A DNA stretch of 64,000 nucleotides, taken from assembly GCA_049791675.1 (NCBI GenBank), contig JBARAD010000162.1:10798-74797 (forward strand), written 5' to 3'. Source of the DNA: Chryseosolibacter sp049791675. GTDB taxonomy: Bacteria; Bacteroidota; Bacteroidia; Cytophagales; Cyclobacteriaceae. The notes below the pieces were generated by a model that was not told the DNA's origin, searched no databases, and saw only the letters and a list, made by a program, of their open reading frames with translations. Numbering within the stretch: the stretch's first letter is position 1; each line of letters opens with the position of its first letter. The position numbers and the translations under genes are program-made. Below are positions 8,906 to 18,310 of this stretch, one piece after another.

Positions 8906-9535
8906 ATGAATTTCACGGAACTATGCAACGCGTTGAAGGTACGGTTGGAGAAACCGTTGCCTGGCGAAACGGCGCATGCGCTGTTCCGTGCGACCCCGGT
9001 CGGGGATGTCAGGCCGCTGGTCGACCATAAAGATCCGCCGCGACCCGGAGGGGTATTGCTTCTGCTTTATGAAGATGAGGGCATCGTCAAATTCCCGCTG
9101 ATCAAACGCCCGGAATATGCCGGGGCACATAGCGGGCAGGTTAGCCTTCCCGGAGGCAAGGCTGAGCCCGGGGAAGATGCTATCCGCACGGCCCTGCGCG
9201 AATGCGAGGAAGAGATCGGTGTGTTGCAGCATTCCGTTCAGATACTTGGAAAGCTCAGTGATTTTTTTGTCATCCCCAGCAATTATATCGTGACACCCGT
9301 TGTGGCGTCGGTGAAGGCGAAGCCGGTGTTCCGGCCCGATCCTTATGAAGTTGCCCGTATTCTGGAGGCACGTCTTGCGGAAATATCCACCGATCATGCT
9401 ATGAAGCAAAAGGAGATCCTCGCCGCAGGAAAATATCGTATGATGGCGCCGCATTTTGAGATCGAGAACGAAGTCGTGTGGGGAGCCACCGCCATGATGC
9501 TGAATGAGTTCAGAACAGTCTTACGCGACCTGTGA
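8906..9535 (+). CDS. Nudix hydrolase, CoA-pyrophosphatase (NudL-like) type
   Basis: The 209-residue protein contains a complete Nudix box, GxxxxxExxxxxxxREEExxG-like, in residues about 86-108 (GGKAEPGED...RECEEEIG). The preceding HSGQVSLPGG is the signature of the CoA-diphosphatase subgroup, which cleaves coenzyme A to 3',5'-ADP and phosphopantetheine. ATG 8906 is preferred over the overlapping GTG at 8903. It is the last gene of the plus-strand block that began with dnaG and ends 41 nt before a strong terminator. The exact substrate is inferred from the subgroup motif. Confidence 0.88.
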   Translation: MNFTELCNALKVRLEKPLPGETAHALFRATPVGDVRPLVDHKDPPRPGGVLLLLYEDEGIVKFPLIKRPEYAGAHSGQVSLPGGKAEPGEDAIRTALRECEEEIGVLQHSVQILGKLSDFFVIPSNYIVTPVVASVKAKPVFRPDPYEVARILEARLAEISTDHAMKQKEILAAGKYRMMAPHFEIENEVVWGATAMMLNEFRTVLRDL

Positions 9536-9576
9536 TGATTTGCCGGACACTTGTCAACCAGAATTGATCAGGCACA

Positions 9577-9608
9577 AAAAAAGGCTTTCATCCCTGAAAG
9601 CCTTTTTT
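9577..9608. terminator. Bidirectional rho-independent terminator
   Basis: A perfect 14-bp inverted repeat (AAAAAAGGCTTTCA / TGAAAGCCTTTTTT) with a TCCC loop. The A-run on one side and T-run on the other make it functional on both strands. It sits between the convergent Nudix gene and acn. Confidence 0.92.
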
Positions 9609-9625
9609 GTTGAGGTATTGATGAA

Positions 9626-12283
9626 TTACCTTTTCTTTTTCTTCGCGGCCGTTTTCTTGTTCGGTGTCGCAGTCTTCTTCTTGGCCACAACCTTCTTCAC
9701 AAGTTTCACCACTTTGCTTAGCGCTTTCTTTACCAATCCCTTTTTAGCCGGTTTGGCGGACTTCGGTGCTGCAGCTTTTTTGCTGGCCTGCTTCGCAAGC
9801 GTTTTTGACGCGAGTTGTTTCGCTGCGGGTTTCGAAAGCACTTTCTTACCTGACTTGGCTGCCACTGCTTTTCCGGTTTGAACGGAGCCTGATTTAGCAG
9901 GCTTTCCTGAAACTGTTTTCACGGATTTTTTCGCAACTGCTTTTACAGGCTTTTTCTCCGAAGATTTTTGCGCCGCACTCTTCTTCTGCATGGGCTGTTT
10001 AAAACCTTGCTTTGCCGTCAATTGCCTGGCCATCAGGTTCAGGGCTGATCCTGCTTTGAACCATAAGATCTGTCCTGCATTGTAGGTGTGGTTCGCCTTG
10101 ATCGTGTCCGTGCGACCATCCTTATGCCTCAACACCAGGGTTAACTGGCGGTCAGGAGCAAATTCGGTCAGGTCAATGATATCGACGAAGTCATCTTCCT
10201 GGATGAGGTCATAGTCCGCTTCATTGGCAAACGTAAGTCCGAGCATACCCTGCTTCTTCAGGTTGGTCTCATGGATGCGTGCAAATGACTTGACAAGGAT
10301 GACGCGCATGCCCAGGTGGCGGGGCTGCATGGCGGCGTGTTCGCGTGATGAACCCTCTCCATAGTTATGGTCTCCCACAACGATGGTCGGAACACCTGCA
10401 GCCTTGTATGCGCGTTGTGTGGCAGGTACGGCGCCGTATTCGCCGGTCAGCTGGTTCTTCACCGAGTCGGTTTTCTCATTGAAGTAATTGACAGCGCCCG
10501 TCAGCGTATTGTTTGCAATGTTGTCGAGGTGACCGCGGAAGCGCAGCCATGGACCTGCCATGGAGATGTGATCGGTGGTACATTTTCCTTTTGCTTTGAT
10601 CAGCACCCTCATGCCGGTGAGATTCTTTCCGTCCCAGGCAGGGAAGGGGCTCAACGCCTGAAGGCGCTTGGATTGCGGATCGATCTTCACGGAAACTTTG
10701 CTTCCGTCTTTTGCCGGAGCCAGATAGCCCGCATCCTTCACCGCAAAACCTCTTGGCGGAAACTGATCTCCTGTAGGCTCATCCAGTTTCACTGCCTTTC
10801 CTTCATCGTTGATCAGGGTATCGGTTACAGGGTTGAAAGTAAGATCACCTGCAATGGCAAACGCGGTGGTGATTTCCGGTGACGCCACAAAAGCGTGGGT
10901 GTTGGGATTTCCGTCGTTCCGCTTCGCAAAGTTTCTGTTGAAAGAAGTGATGATGGAGTTCTTCCTGTTCGGGTCATTGGTATGACGCGCCCACTGACCG
11001 ATACAGGGACCACAGGCGTTCGCAAGTACCACGCCACCCATTTTCTCAAAGATGCCCAGGTAGCCATCCCGCTCTACGGTATAGCGCACCTGCTCCGAGC
11101 CGGGGGTGATCGTGAATTCTGCGCGTGCCTTGATTTTTTTATCTACGGCCTGCTTCGCCAGCGATGCTGAACGGGTAATGTCTTCATAGGAAGAGTTGGT
11201 ACAGGATCCGATAAGGCCTACTTCAAGTTTCTCAGGCCATCCGTTCTTGCGAACTTCGTTGGCGAATTCCGAGATCGGTATGGCGCGGTCCGGTGTGAAG
11301 GGACCATTGACGTGAGGCTCAAGCTCCGACAGGTTGATCTCGATCACCTGGTCGAAGTATTTTTCAGGATTCTCATACACCTCGGGATCGCCGGTCAGGT
11401 GTTCTTTTACTTTATCGGCAAGGGAGGCCACCTCGGCACGGCTTGTTCCGCGGAGGTAGTCCGCCATCTTCTCGTCGTAACCGAATGTTGAAGTGGTGGC
11501 GCCGATCTCGGCACCCATGTTACAGATCGTCGCTTTACCCGTACAGGAAAGCGTTTGTGCGCCGGGTCCGAAGTATTCCACAATGGCTCCGGTTCCCCCT
11601 TTAACAGTAAGGATACCTGCCACTTTTAATATAACGTCTTTTGCTGCCGTCCATCCGCTCAGCTGGCCGGTAAGTTTTACACCGATGAGCTTCGGCCATT
11701 TCAACTCCCAGGGCATACCTGCCATCACGTCAACAGCATCCGCTCCACCGACACCGATGGCCACCATGCCGAGACCTCCCGCGTTCACTGTATGGGAGTC
11801 TGTTCCAATCATCATTCCACCGGGGAATCCGTAATTTTCCAATACGACCTGGTGGATAATACCTGCACCGGGTTTCCAGAAGCCAATGCCAAACTTGTTG
11901 GAAACGGATTCCAGGAAGGTGAACACTTCACCGCTCGCCGTGATGGATTCTGCAAGGTCTTTTTTCGCTCCGTCTTTGGCCAGGATCAGGTGATCGCAAT
12001 GTACCGTGGACGGCACCAGCACCCGTGGTATTCCGGCTGACATAAACTGCAGCAAGGCCATTTGCGCAGTTGCATCCTGCATGGCCACACGATCAGGGGA
12101 AAAGTTTACGTATGACTTGCCGCGTTTGAAATCTTCAATCGTTTGTTCTCCGTGGAGGTGGGTAAACAGAATTTTTTCAGAAAGCGTCAGGGGTCTGTTG
12201 GCAACTTTTCGGGCCCGTGCGATGCGGTCCGGTAATTGCCGGTAAACCGCCTTGATCATGTCTAAATCGAATACCATAGTCAT
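9626..12283 (-). CDS. acn: Aconitate hydratase with histone-H1-like lysine-rich C-terminal tail
   Basis: Residues 1-751 are a full aconitase of the mitochondrial type, converting citrate to isocitrate in the TCA cycle. The 4Fe-4S ligands are visible in GLIGSCTNSSYED and NACGPCIGQW, and the swivel domain contains GDHNYGEGSSREHAA. Where such enzymes usually stop (AGSALNLM, base 10031) the frame runs on for 134 residues made mostly of Lys, Ala, Ser, Pro and Val. I count about 42 lysines, 2 arginines and one acidic residue. The tail resembles bacterial H1-like nucleoid proteins and eukaryotic H1 tails. There is no stop or frame change at the junction, so it is one polypeptide as read. ATG 12283 or 12277 can be the start. 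Confidence 0.95.
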   Translation of the reverse strand: MTMVFDLDMIKAVYRQLPDRIARARKVANRPLTLSEKILFTHLHGEQTIEDFKRGKSYVNFSPDRVAMQDATAQMALLQFMSAGIPRVLVPSTVHCDHLILAKDGAKKDLAESITASGEVFTFLESVSNKFGIGFWKPGAGIIHQVVLENYGFPGGMMIGTDSHTVNAGGLGMVAIGVGGADAVDVMAGMPWELKWPKLIGVKLTGQLSGWTAAKDVILKVAGILTVKGGTGAIVEYFGPGAQTLSCTGKATICNMGAEIGATTSTFGYDEKMADYLRGTSRAEVASLADKVKEHLTGDPEVYENPEKYFDQVIEINLSELEPHVNGPFTPDRAIPISEFANEVRKNGWPEKLEVGLIGSCTNSSYEDITRSASLAKQAVDKKIKARAEFTITPGSEQVRYTVERDGYLGIFEKMGGVVLANACGPCIGQWARHTNDPNRKNSIITSFNRNFAKRNDGNPNTHAFVASPEITTAFAIAGDLTFNPVTDTLINDEGKAVKLDEPTGDQFPPRGFAVKDAGYLAPAKDGSKVSVKIDPQSKRLQALSPFPAWDGKNLTGMRVLIKAKGKCTTDHISMAGPWLRFRGHLDNIANNTLTGAVNYFNEKTDSVKNQLTGEYGAVPATQRAYKAAGVPTIVVGDHNYGEGSSREHAAMQPRHLGMRVILVKSFARIHETNLKKQGMLGLTFANEADYDLIQEDDFVDIIDLTEFAPDRQLTLVLRHKDGRTDTIKANHTYNAGQILWFKAGSALNLMARQLTAKQGFKQPMQKKSAAQKSSEKKPVKAVAKKSVKTVSGKPAKSGSVQTGKAVAAKSGKKVLSKPAAKQLASKTLAKQASKKAAAPKSAKPAKKGLVKKALSKVVKLVKKVVAKKKTATPNKKTAAKKKKR

Positions 12284-12307
12284 AGTTTTAGGGTCGCTAA
12301 TGTACTA

Positions 12308-12370
12308 AAATTAAGGATACAGGGAAATAAGGATACAGGGAAATACGGGACATCCGGGACGTAAGGGACC
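12308..12370. repeat. Octanucleotide-phased direct repeat upstream of acn
   Basis: The sequence falls into 8-bp units of AAATAAGG/GATACAGG type. Two 16-bp units, GGATACAGGGAAATAA and GGATACAGGGAAATAC, are adjacent at 12315-12346, followed by GGGAC-containing units. It begins 24 nt upstream of the acn start codon, probably in its leader. A related octad array lies upstream of glnS (61843-61898). Confidence 0.75.
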
Positions 12371-12469
12371 TGTATGATGTGAGAGGTCTGAAACCGGTGT
12401 GCCTGCCTGGCAATTTGGGGTGGCCGACGTGGGGGTGTAGAGACACGGGATGCCTTGTCTGGTACCGAT

Positions 12470-12499
12470 CGTAGAGACAAGGCATGCCTTGTCTCTACG
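12470..12499. repeat. 30-bp perfect palindrome of a dispersed family
   Basis: Half-site CGTAGAGACAAGGCA followed by its exact reverse complement. A decayed relative (GTAGAGACACGGGATGCC, then TTGTCTGGTAC) precedes it at 12437-12463, and a second good copy lies at 39373-39408. It sits 12 nt beyond the 3' end of folE. The 12371-12469 stretch holds no gene. It resembles REP-like palindromes, but no transposase is in view. Confidence 0.85.
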
Positions 12500-12510
12500 C
12501 TTGTCTCTGC

Positions 12511-13200
12511 CTATTTGCTGTTGATGTAATTCAGGAATTCCCGCTTGATGTTTTCGTCTTTGAATTTACCGGCGAAATACGCTGTGCCCGTCTTGCTGTT
12601 CGTATCACCTACGCCACGGCTGGCAACGCACATGTGGTTGGCATCCAGCACCACGCCGACATCGTCGGTTTTTAATATCCGCTGCAATTCCTTGCCGATC
12701 TGTACGGTAAGGCGCTCCTGCACCTGGGGACGCTTGGAATAATATTGAACGATGCGGTTGATCTTTGACAATCCGATCACCTTTCCCGAGGAAAAGTACG
12801 CTACGTGTGCCTTGCCATAGATAGGAACAAAATGATGCTCGCAATGAGAGTAGAAAGTGATGTCTTTCTCCACCAGCATCTGATCATAGTTGTACTTGTT
12901 GTCAAACAGGCGGGCATGGGGCCTGTTCTTCGGATTCAATCCACTGAAAACCTCCTTCACAAACATCTTGGCAACGCGTCGCGGCGTGCCGTTCAGGCTG
13001 TCATCGGTAAGGTCCAGCCCAAGGATCTGCATGATCTCCCGAAAGTGTTTCTCGATCTTTTCGATCTTTTCGTCATCCTCCATGTCAAACGCATCGGCAC
13101 GCAACGGAGTATCTGCTGATGATGCTACATGATCATCCTGGTCTTCTTCATCCTGAGGTTTAAGAGGCCGGATATTCAACGAAATTTCTTTCTGTCTCAT
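12511..13200 (-). CDS. folE: GTP cyclohydrolase I
   Basis: The enzyme converts GTP to 7,8-dihydroneopterin triphosphate for folate, tetrahydropterin or queuosine. The 229-residue protein has the zinc-binding motif SHCEHHFVP and the second cysteine in NHMCVASRG. An acidic, low-complexity N-terminal extension of about 45 residues precedes the conserved core, as is often seen in Bacteroidota FolE. The gene overlaps the end of queD by 41 nt. This couples the first step (FolE) to the enzyme that uses its product (QueD), which points to queuosine or pterin synthesis as at least one outlet. Confidence 0.95.
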   Translation of the reverse strand: MRQKEISLNIRPLKPQDEEDQDDHVASSADTPLRADAFDMEDDEKIEKIEKHFREIMQILGLDLTDDSLNGTPRRVAKMFVKEVFSGLNPKNRPHARLFDNKYNYDQMLVEKDITFYSHCEHHFVPIYGKAHVAYFSSGKVIGLSKINRIVQYYSKRPQVQERLTVQIGKELQRILKTDDVGVVLDANHMCVASRGVGDTNSKTGTAYFAGKFKDENIKREFLNYINSK

Positions 13201-13570
13201 ACAATGTAATTTTCAGTTCAAGTTTGGAATCTATCTTATTCCTCAGAATCCTCCAGATGACCACAGCGATGTTCTCAGCAGTCGGATTAACTTCCTTAAA
13301 GAACTCGGTATCCAGGTTCAGGTTCTTGTGATCGAATTTAAGCAAAACATTTTCCCTGATCAGATCGCTCAGGGCCTTCATATCATACACATATCCGGTT
13401 TCTGCATCCGGCTCACCGGTTACACTGACAACCAGCTCATAATTATGGCCATGATAGTGCGGATTACTGCATTTCCCAAAAAACTTTTCATTCTGGGCAT
13501 CAGTCCAGTCTGCTCTGAAAAGCCGGTGGGCCGCATTAAAATGCTCTTTTCGGGAAACTTTAACCTTCAT
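13160..13570 (-). CDS. queD: 6-carboxytetrahydropterin synthase / PTPS-family protein
   Basis: The 136-residue protein belongs to the 6-pyruvoyl-tetrahydropterin synthase family. Zinc ligands are visible in the N-terminal FNAAHRL and in the HYHGHNYEL segment; the catalytic cysteine lies in GKCSNPHYHGHNY. The C-terminal YETERNFVEY is also typical. Bacterial members usually make 6-carboxytetrahydropterin for queuosine (QueD), although true PTPS activity cannot be excluded from sequence alone. It is the first gene of a two-gene operon with folE. Confidence 0.9.
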   Translation of the reverse strand: MKVKVSRKEHFNAAHRLFRADWTDAQNEKFFGKCSNPHYHGHNYELVVSVTGEPDAETGYVYDMKALSDLIRENVLLKFDHKNLNLDTEFFKEVNPTAENIAVVIWRILRNKIDSKLELKITLYETERNFVEYPAS

Positions 13571-13651
13571 GCCCTAAAAGTAACAGGATTGAGGAGAAAA
13601 GGTTCAGGAGCCGGCACAAATCCGGCAAATAAAAGGGGATCGTCAATGCAA

Positions 13652-13935
13652 AAATTCAAGTTTAAGATTCAAAATTTAAGATTGAGATCACCGGGATTTG
13701 GGAAGGGCATTTTTCAATTCAGCCGCGGCTCAGACTGCCGGCCTGGATCCCTATCCCGCCTGCGCGAACGGTGCTGACGGGCTGGCTCCACCAGGCCTTC
13801 CTGCAATGCGCGCGACCGGTGGGGCAGGAGGTCGAAGACCGGGCCACCCGAACGTACGCTTTGGTCGGGGTTCCCCGGACAACACCAATCTTGAATCTTG
13901 AATCTTGAATCTTGAATTTTGAATTTTGAATTTTA
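13652..13935. repeat. Inverted heptanucleotide repeat arrays flanking a GC-rich core
   Basis: This fills most of the gene-free stretch 13571-13978. The left arm (13652-13688) is made of degenerate AAGATTC/TTTAAGA heptads. The right arm (13887-13935) is seven exact-phase heptads, four AATCTTG followed by AATTTTG, AATTTTG and AATTTTA. The arms are complementary and enclose about 200 bp of GC-rich sequence without a convincing gene. The same heptad family recurs at 30612-30777. Confidence 0.8.
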
Positions 13936-13978
13936 ATCCTCACGGTCCGCGAGCACGATCCCCGTCCGCAGCCTGTCT

Positions 13979-14887
13979 CTAGAAGTTCGTGATAGAAGTG
14001 CTGTGAAAGCTGAACAGCGCCATGTTCAGGCCAAAGGTAAGTTCGTGCGTGGTGAACCTGGAGCCGACCGAATTACCCGAAGGGACCTCAAACGCATAAC
14101 CGAAGCGATAAGAACCGCCGAATTTGATCTGGGCCATCAGCCCGTAAGCGTTCAGGTTCCGGGTAAAGACACCCGCCGTGTATTTTTCTTCCAGGTTGAC
14201 GGCAAGATTAACATCTGCTGACAGGGGCGACCCCTTGACGGATTTCAACAAGACCGACGGCTTGAAGCGGATGTGTTCGTTGAGATAGAATGTATAGGCG
14301 CCCATCGCATAAAAATGCTGGCTGTACAGCTCGGTCTCCAGATCACTGAAGGTAGCCTTTGCTTTTAACAGTCTGGGTACCGATAAACCGAAGAAGTACC
14401 GTTCACTATGCAGGATAACGCCCGTACCGAAACTTGGCTTCGTGATGTTCTGATTTTCCGCAAAAGCCGGATCGTTTACATCATATGGATTCAGCGCGCT
14501 GTTGTTGCCCTTGAAACTGATGAATCCTGCCTGCAGACCGAAGGAAAGATATTTCTGATCGAGGTCAAGGCGATAGGCGTAGGTGCCGTGCACTTCGGTG
14601 TTGCTGTTAGCCCCGACGTTGTCCTTCAGGACGATGAGGCCCAGGCCCATGCGGTTGTCGAACAGGGAAGTGTGGCCATTGATGTTGTAAGTGGTAGGAC
14701 TTCCTTCAAATCCTGCCCATTGTTTTCGATACGACACGCCGATGTTCAGATTGTTATTCAATCCTGAATAAGCAGGGTTGATCAGCAGCGGGTTGTTCAG
14801 ATACTGCGCGTATAAAGGATCCACCTGCGCTTCGCTGCGACCACAGAGCACGAGGATAAAAGCTGCGAGGAGTAGAAGTTTTCTCAT
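13979..14887 (-). CDS. PorP/SprF family type IX secretion system membrane protein
   Basis: The 302-residue protein has a signal peptide (to about residue 20, SEAQ) and then the family start VDPLYAQYLNNPLLINPAYSG, followed by beta-barrel-like alternating strands. PorP/SprF proteins sit in the outer membrane and work with T9SS substrates, especially those with type B sorting domains. The gene directly follows, 51 nt downstream, a gene for just such a substrate (14939-18310). This is the usual arrangement in Bacteroidota and suggests that it helps export or anchor that protein. Confidence 0.92.
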   Translation of the reverse strand: MRKLLLLAAFILVLCGRSEAQVDPLYAQYLNNPLLINPAYSGLNNNLNIGVSYRKQWAGFEGSPTTYNINGHTSLFDNRMGLGLIVLKDNVGANSNTEVHGTYAYRLDLDQKYLSFGLQAGFISFKGNNSALNPYDVNDPAFAENQNITKPSFGTGVILHSERYFFGLSVPRLLKAKATFSDLETELYSQHFYAMGAYTFYLNEHIRFKPSVLLKSVKGSPLSADVNLAVNLEEKYTAGVFTRNLNAYGLMAQIKFGGSYRFGYAFEVPSGNSVGSRFTTHELTFGLNMALFSFHSTSITNF

Positions 14888-14938
14888 ATTCGGATGTTTG
14901 AATTCAGCGCCGTCAGTTACAGGTATGCTTTGCTTTCT

Positions 14939-17900
14939 CTACTGTTTAAGGGTCAGATAGCCAGCGACCATTTTTTGATCCGGTACCTCGATCGTATAAT
15001 AATATGTCCCTGATGGCAATGCATTGCCATTGTTGTTAAGTCCCCTGAATGCGTTTGCCGCGGGATCGTTCTGGTAATTTTCAACGTCAAATACTTTGTC
15101 TCCCCAGCGGTTGAAAATGCTTACCTTATTTTGTGGTGGTAATCCTGCGATGCGCATAAACCGGTTATCACCCGGGCTATTGGGAGCCACGGCGTTATAA
15201 ACGACGATCTTCGAGACAACATCCACTTCTATTGACAATACGTTCTCGCGGCAGGCGCCCGCGCGGTCACAGGCCCTGATTGTCAGCTGGTCGGTGCCCT
15301 GATAGGTAATATCCTTGTAGTCCAGCACGAGATTAACTTCTGTGGGCGATACGACTACGATCGTCGCGTTCGCTCCGCTCGCGGGTATGTCAACGATTGT
15401 AAAGGCGTTCGGATCAAGGTTGTTGTCAACATCAGACGTGATGTTCATCAGATTGATGGTCCGTGCTGACCCGGCGGGAGTGCTGACCGGCTCCGGCGCA
15501 ATCACGGGCGGGGTATTGGTCACCGTCATCGTTACAATGTTCTGCGCACACGCCCCGTCCAGGTCGCAAACTTCCAGGGTCAGGGTTTCCGTGCCTGTAT
15601 AGTCCAGCGTATTATAATCAATCGTTAGTATGCCATTGGCATCGATACTGGTACTGGCGCCGCTTGCCGGTTGCTGTATTATCTTCAGTGTGGTCAGATC
15701 GAGATCGGCCGCGCCGTTGGGGTCGGTGATCAATTGCTTCAGGTCCACCGTGGCGCTGCCCGCAAAGGTGATATTGACTGCGTGGGTATTGACTGCAGGC
15801 GGATCGTTGACAAAGATCTCGAGGCTCTTGGATGCAATGTTGGGGTCGGTAAAATCCTGATCGAAAACGGCAAAAGAAATTGTTTTCGCAATGATGGATT
15901 TTTTGGAAGGCTGTTTTCTTCCCCCGGAAGGGCCCACCTCAAAAGTAACAGTCCGCAACAAGGCCTGGTATTCCTCTGTGGTAGCTTTGCCGCGGAACGT
16001 CAGCACGCCGGTACCGGCGTCGAAGGTCCCGTTGATGCCTGTCTGTGGCGTAAAGGCCAGTGTTTCCCCTGCCTGATGATCTTCAATGTTGACGGTAGCT
16101 TGAACGATCGCGTCATTGTCAGGGTCAGCAAGGGCCAGGTCAGGTTCTATGACGACGGGCGGGCCGTCACTGTCATACCGGACCACCGTTTCCGGGAGGG
16201 AAGTATTGACTTTTTGATTCTGGTTTTCAAGATAGTTGATCGAACCGTCGCCAATTCCTGCAAAGGCATCGAGGTCTCCATCGCCATCATAATCCGCTAA
16301 AGCGATCTTTGCATAGGGATTCATTTGGCTGAAGACGATGATGGCTGGAGTTTCGAAGACAGGATTTTCCGGCGTCCCCGTGTTTTCCATGTAGAGCATG
16401 GCGGGTTCTTCTTGGTTGAGGGGATTGATGCCATTAAAGGACAGGTCAAGGTCACCGTCATGATCAAGGTCTGTGAAGTTCGGGATGGCTGTTCCCAATG
16501 TATGTAAGCCTGCAGTGTGTAAAGGATTTTCGGCCTCCAGTAATTCCGTATACGCAGGTGTCTGTGCTGATCCTGTATTCTGGAAATATCGCATGGCTCC
16601 GTAGGCTTCCGTCAGGACCAGGTCAAGGTCACCATCGTTATCGAGATCAACCAGTCTGGCGCCCGACCCCCAGGAACCGTTGATGTCCACAAACGGACCT
16701 GATGCTGTCGCGTCTTTATAGATCCCATCATCGTTCCGGAAAAAAACAATGTTGCCATCGCGGTTCCCGCTGATCAGATCCTGGTCGCCATCTCCGTCGA
16801 CATCTGCGAACTGCGGCACAAAGTTTCCGTACACCTCCAGCGTGTCAAACGGATTTGTATTTCCAGTCATCCTGGTAAAGACTCCATCCTGATTTTGGTA
16901 ACGTGTGAGATAGCTGTTGATCGTTACATACTTCAGGGTGTTCCAATCATAGTAACTGTTGTAATATTTATTGCCGATCAGCGCATCGAGGTCGTTGTCG
17001 CCATCGAGGTCCATCAATACGGGTGCTGCGTCGGTTTTTACAAATACGCCGTCGAAAGGATTTTCAAAGTCATCCTTTTCAGCAAAAACCGCGCTGCCCG
17101 AATTTTTATAGTAGTTAATGATGTTATCGGAATATTTAGTCTCCCACATTCCCAGTTCATCCGCGACAAACAGATCGACCTTTCCATCGTGATCAAAGTC
17201 AACAAAGGCAGGGGAGGCATTTCGTCCAACACTAAATCCCGAGAGCGGATTTCCGGTTTTCGCAACAGGATCCCAGTCATCCGTCTCCTCAATAAAATTA
17301 CCGGGGCTCACTTGTTTATAATAGCGCAGATATCCGTCATAATAATTGCCGATCACCAGGTCGTAATCACCGTCTTCATCAAGGTCAGCAAGAGCGGGAT
17401 AAACAGCGTCGCTGTAATAATAACTGGGGGTGGAGTCGATCGTCAGCGTGGAGGCCGTGAAATTTCCGCTTCCGTCGTTCACATAATAGTGAACATAATT
17501 TTCGATGTAATCCGGATAGGTTCCCGAGCATACATAAGACCCGGCGATCAGGTCCTGATCACCATCGTGGTCGAAATCAACAAAGACAGGAGTGATCTCT
17601 GTCCCCAGAAGAATGCCGTCAAAAGGGTTTCCTTGTTTGATACCCGGATCCCATGGCCCGGTTTGTTTGGTGAAGGTGCCCGCATCATTCCTGTAATATT
17701 CAATGCCCCTGCTATAGCTATAGTAAGATGGAGGGATGACGGGCCAACCGGTTTGTCCGAGGATGAGATCCATGTCGCCGTCCATGTCGATATCCGCAAA
17801 TGCAGGGGCGACATCGTGGGTTTCTGCATGGATATCCGCGAAAGGATTGGCAGCGCCTTCTAATTCAACATAGAGGGGTGTCCCTTGGGCGGTCCTGTTC

Positions 17901-18310
17901 TCAAAATACCGGAGTTCTCCACCATATTGACCGTATTCGCCCAAAACGACATCATCATCACTGTCCTTGTCGAAATCAACAACTGTGATGATGGATTCAT
18001 TCGTAAAAAGAGGCTCTCTGAGCGGGTTTGTGAGCCTGCTCTGCCGAACGAAAGGCCCAAGCGGATCCTGGATGGTGGTTTGTGCCTGTGCATTGTTACT
18101 GTTTAACAACAACACAACAGTACCTGTGGCCACGGCTACCTTCAGATGCGCCTGCAGGTGCCTGAGCGTTTTTAATACTTTTTTGAGCTCTAGAAGAAAA
18201 GTCTTTCGTTGATAGGTTGATTCCTTTTCCCGATGAAGTTTGGAGATAAGTTTCTTATATCTCCGGGACGTCTTTACATAAAGACGAATCAGGTGGTGGG
18301 GGACTTTCAT
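14939..18310 (-). CDS. Large FG-GAP/VCBS-repeat surface protein with T9SS type B sorting domain
   Basis: The 1123-residue protein starts with an unusually long basic region (about 55 residues) before a hydrophobic segment VAVATGTVVLLLN and a cleavage-like NAQAQ. Residues about 90-700 contain ten calcium-binding-like motifs of the form DxDxDGDxDL (for example FDHDGDQDL, LDNDGDLDL) typical of FG-GAP/VCBS repeats. Residues about 720-1020 are immunoglobulin/cadherin-like repeats. The last about 90 residues (FNRWGDKVFDVENY ... LPSGTYYYTIEV) are the gliding-motility-associated C-terminal domain that directs T9SS export. Its PorP/SprF partner follows. Adhesion or surface-layer function is inferred. 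Confidence 0.9.
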   Translation of the reverse strand: MKVPHHLIRLYVKTSRRYKKLISKLHREKESTYQRKTFLLELKKVLKTLRHLQAHLKVAVATGTVVLLLNSNNAQAQTTIQDPLGPFVRQSRLTNPLREPLFTNESIITVVDFDKDSDDDVVLGEYGQYGGELRYFENRTAQGTPLYVELEGAANPFADIHAETHDVAPAFADIDMDGDMDLILGQTGWPVIPPSYYSYSRGIEYYRNDAGTFTKQTGPWDPGIKQGNPFDGILLGTEITPVFVDFDHDGDQDLIAGSYVCSGTYPDYIENYVHYYVNDGSGNFTASTLTIDSTPSYYYSDAVYPALADLDEDGDYDLVIGNYYDGYLRYYKQVSPGNFIEETDDWDPVAKTGNPLSGFSVGRNASPAFVDFDHDGKVDLFVADELGMWETKYSDNIINYYKNSGSAVFAEKDDFENPFDGVFVKTDAAPVLMDLDGDNDLDALIGNKYYNSYYDWNTLKYVTINSYLTRYQNQDGVFTRMTGNTNPFDTLEVYGNFVPQFADVDGDGDQDLISGNRDGNIVFFRNDDGIYKDATASGPFVDINGSWGSGARLVDLDNDGDLDLVLTEAYGAMRYFQNTGSAQTPAYTELLEAENPLHTAGLHTLGTAIPNFTDLDHDGDLDLSFNGINPLNQEEPAMLYMENTGTPENPVFETPAIIVFSQMNPYAKIALADYDGDGDLDAFAGIGDGSINYLENQNQKVNTSLPETVVRYDSDGPPVVIEPDLALADPDNDAIVQATVNIEDHQAGETLAFTPQTGINGTFDAGTGVLTFRGKATTEEYQALLRTVTFEVGPSGGRKQPSKKSIIAKTISFAVFDQDFTDPNIASKSLEIFVNDPPAVNTHAVNITFAGSATVDLKQLITDPNGAADLDLTTLKIIQQPASGASTSIDANGILTIDYNTLDYTGTETLTLEVCDLDGACAQNIVTMTVTNTPPVIAPEPVSTPAGSARTINLMNITSDVDNNLDPNAFTIVDIPASGANATIVVVSPTEVNLVLDYKDITYQGTDQLTIRACDRAGACRENVLSIEVDVVSKIVVYNAVAPNSPGDNRFMRIAGLPPQNKVSIFNRWGDKVFDVENYQNDPAANAFRGLNNNGNALPSGTYYYTIEVPDQKMVAGYLTLKQ

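Noticed and set aside
13696..13886. A gene in the GC-rich core between the heptad arms at 13.7 kb
   Set aside because: Frames of about 65-75 codons exist on both strands, but they have no start signal, family similarity or consistent codon use.
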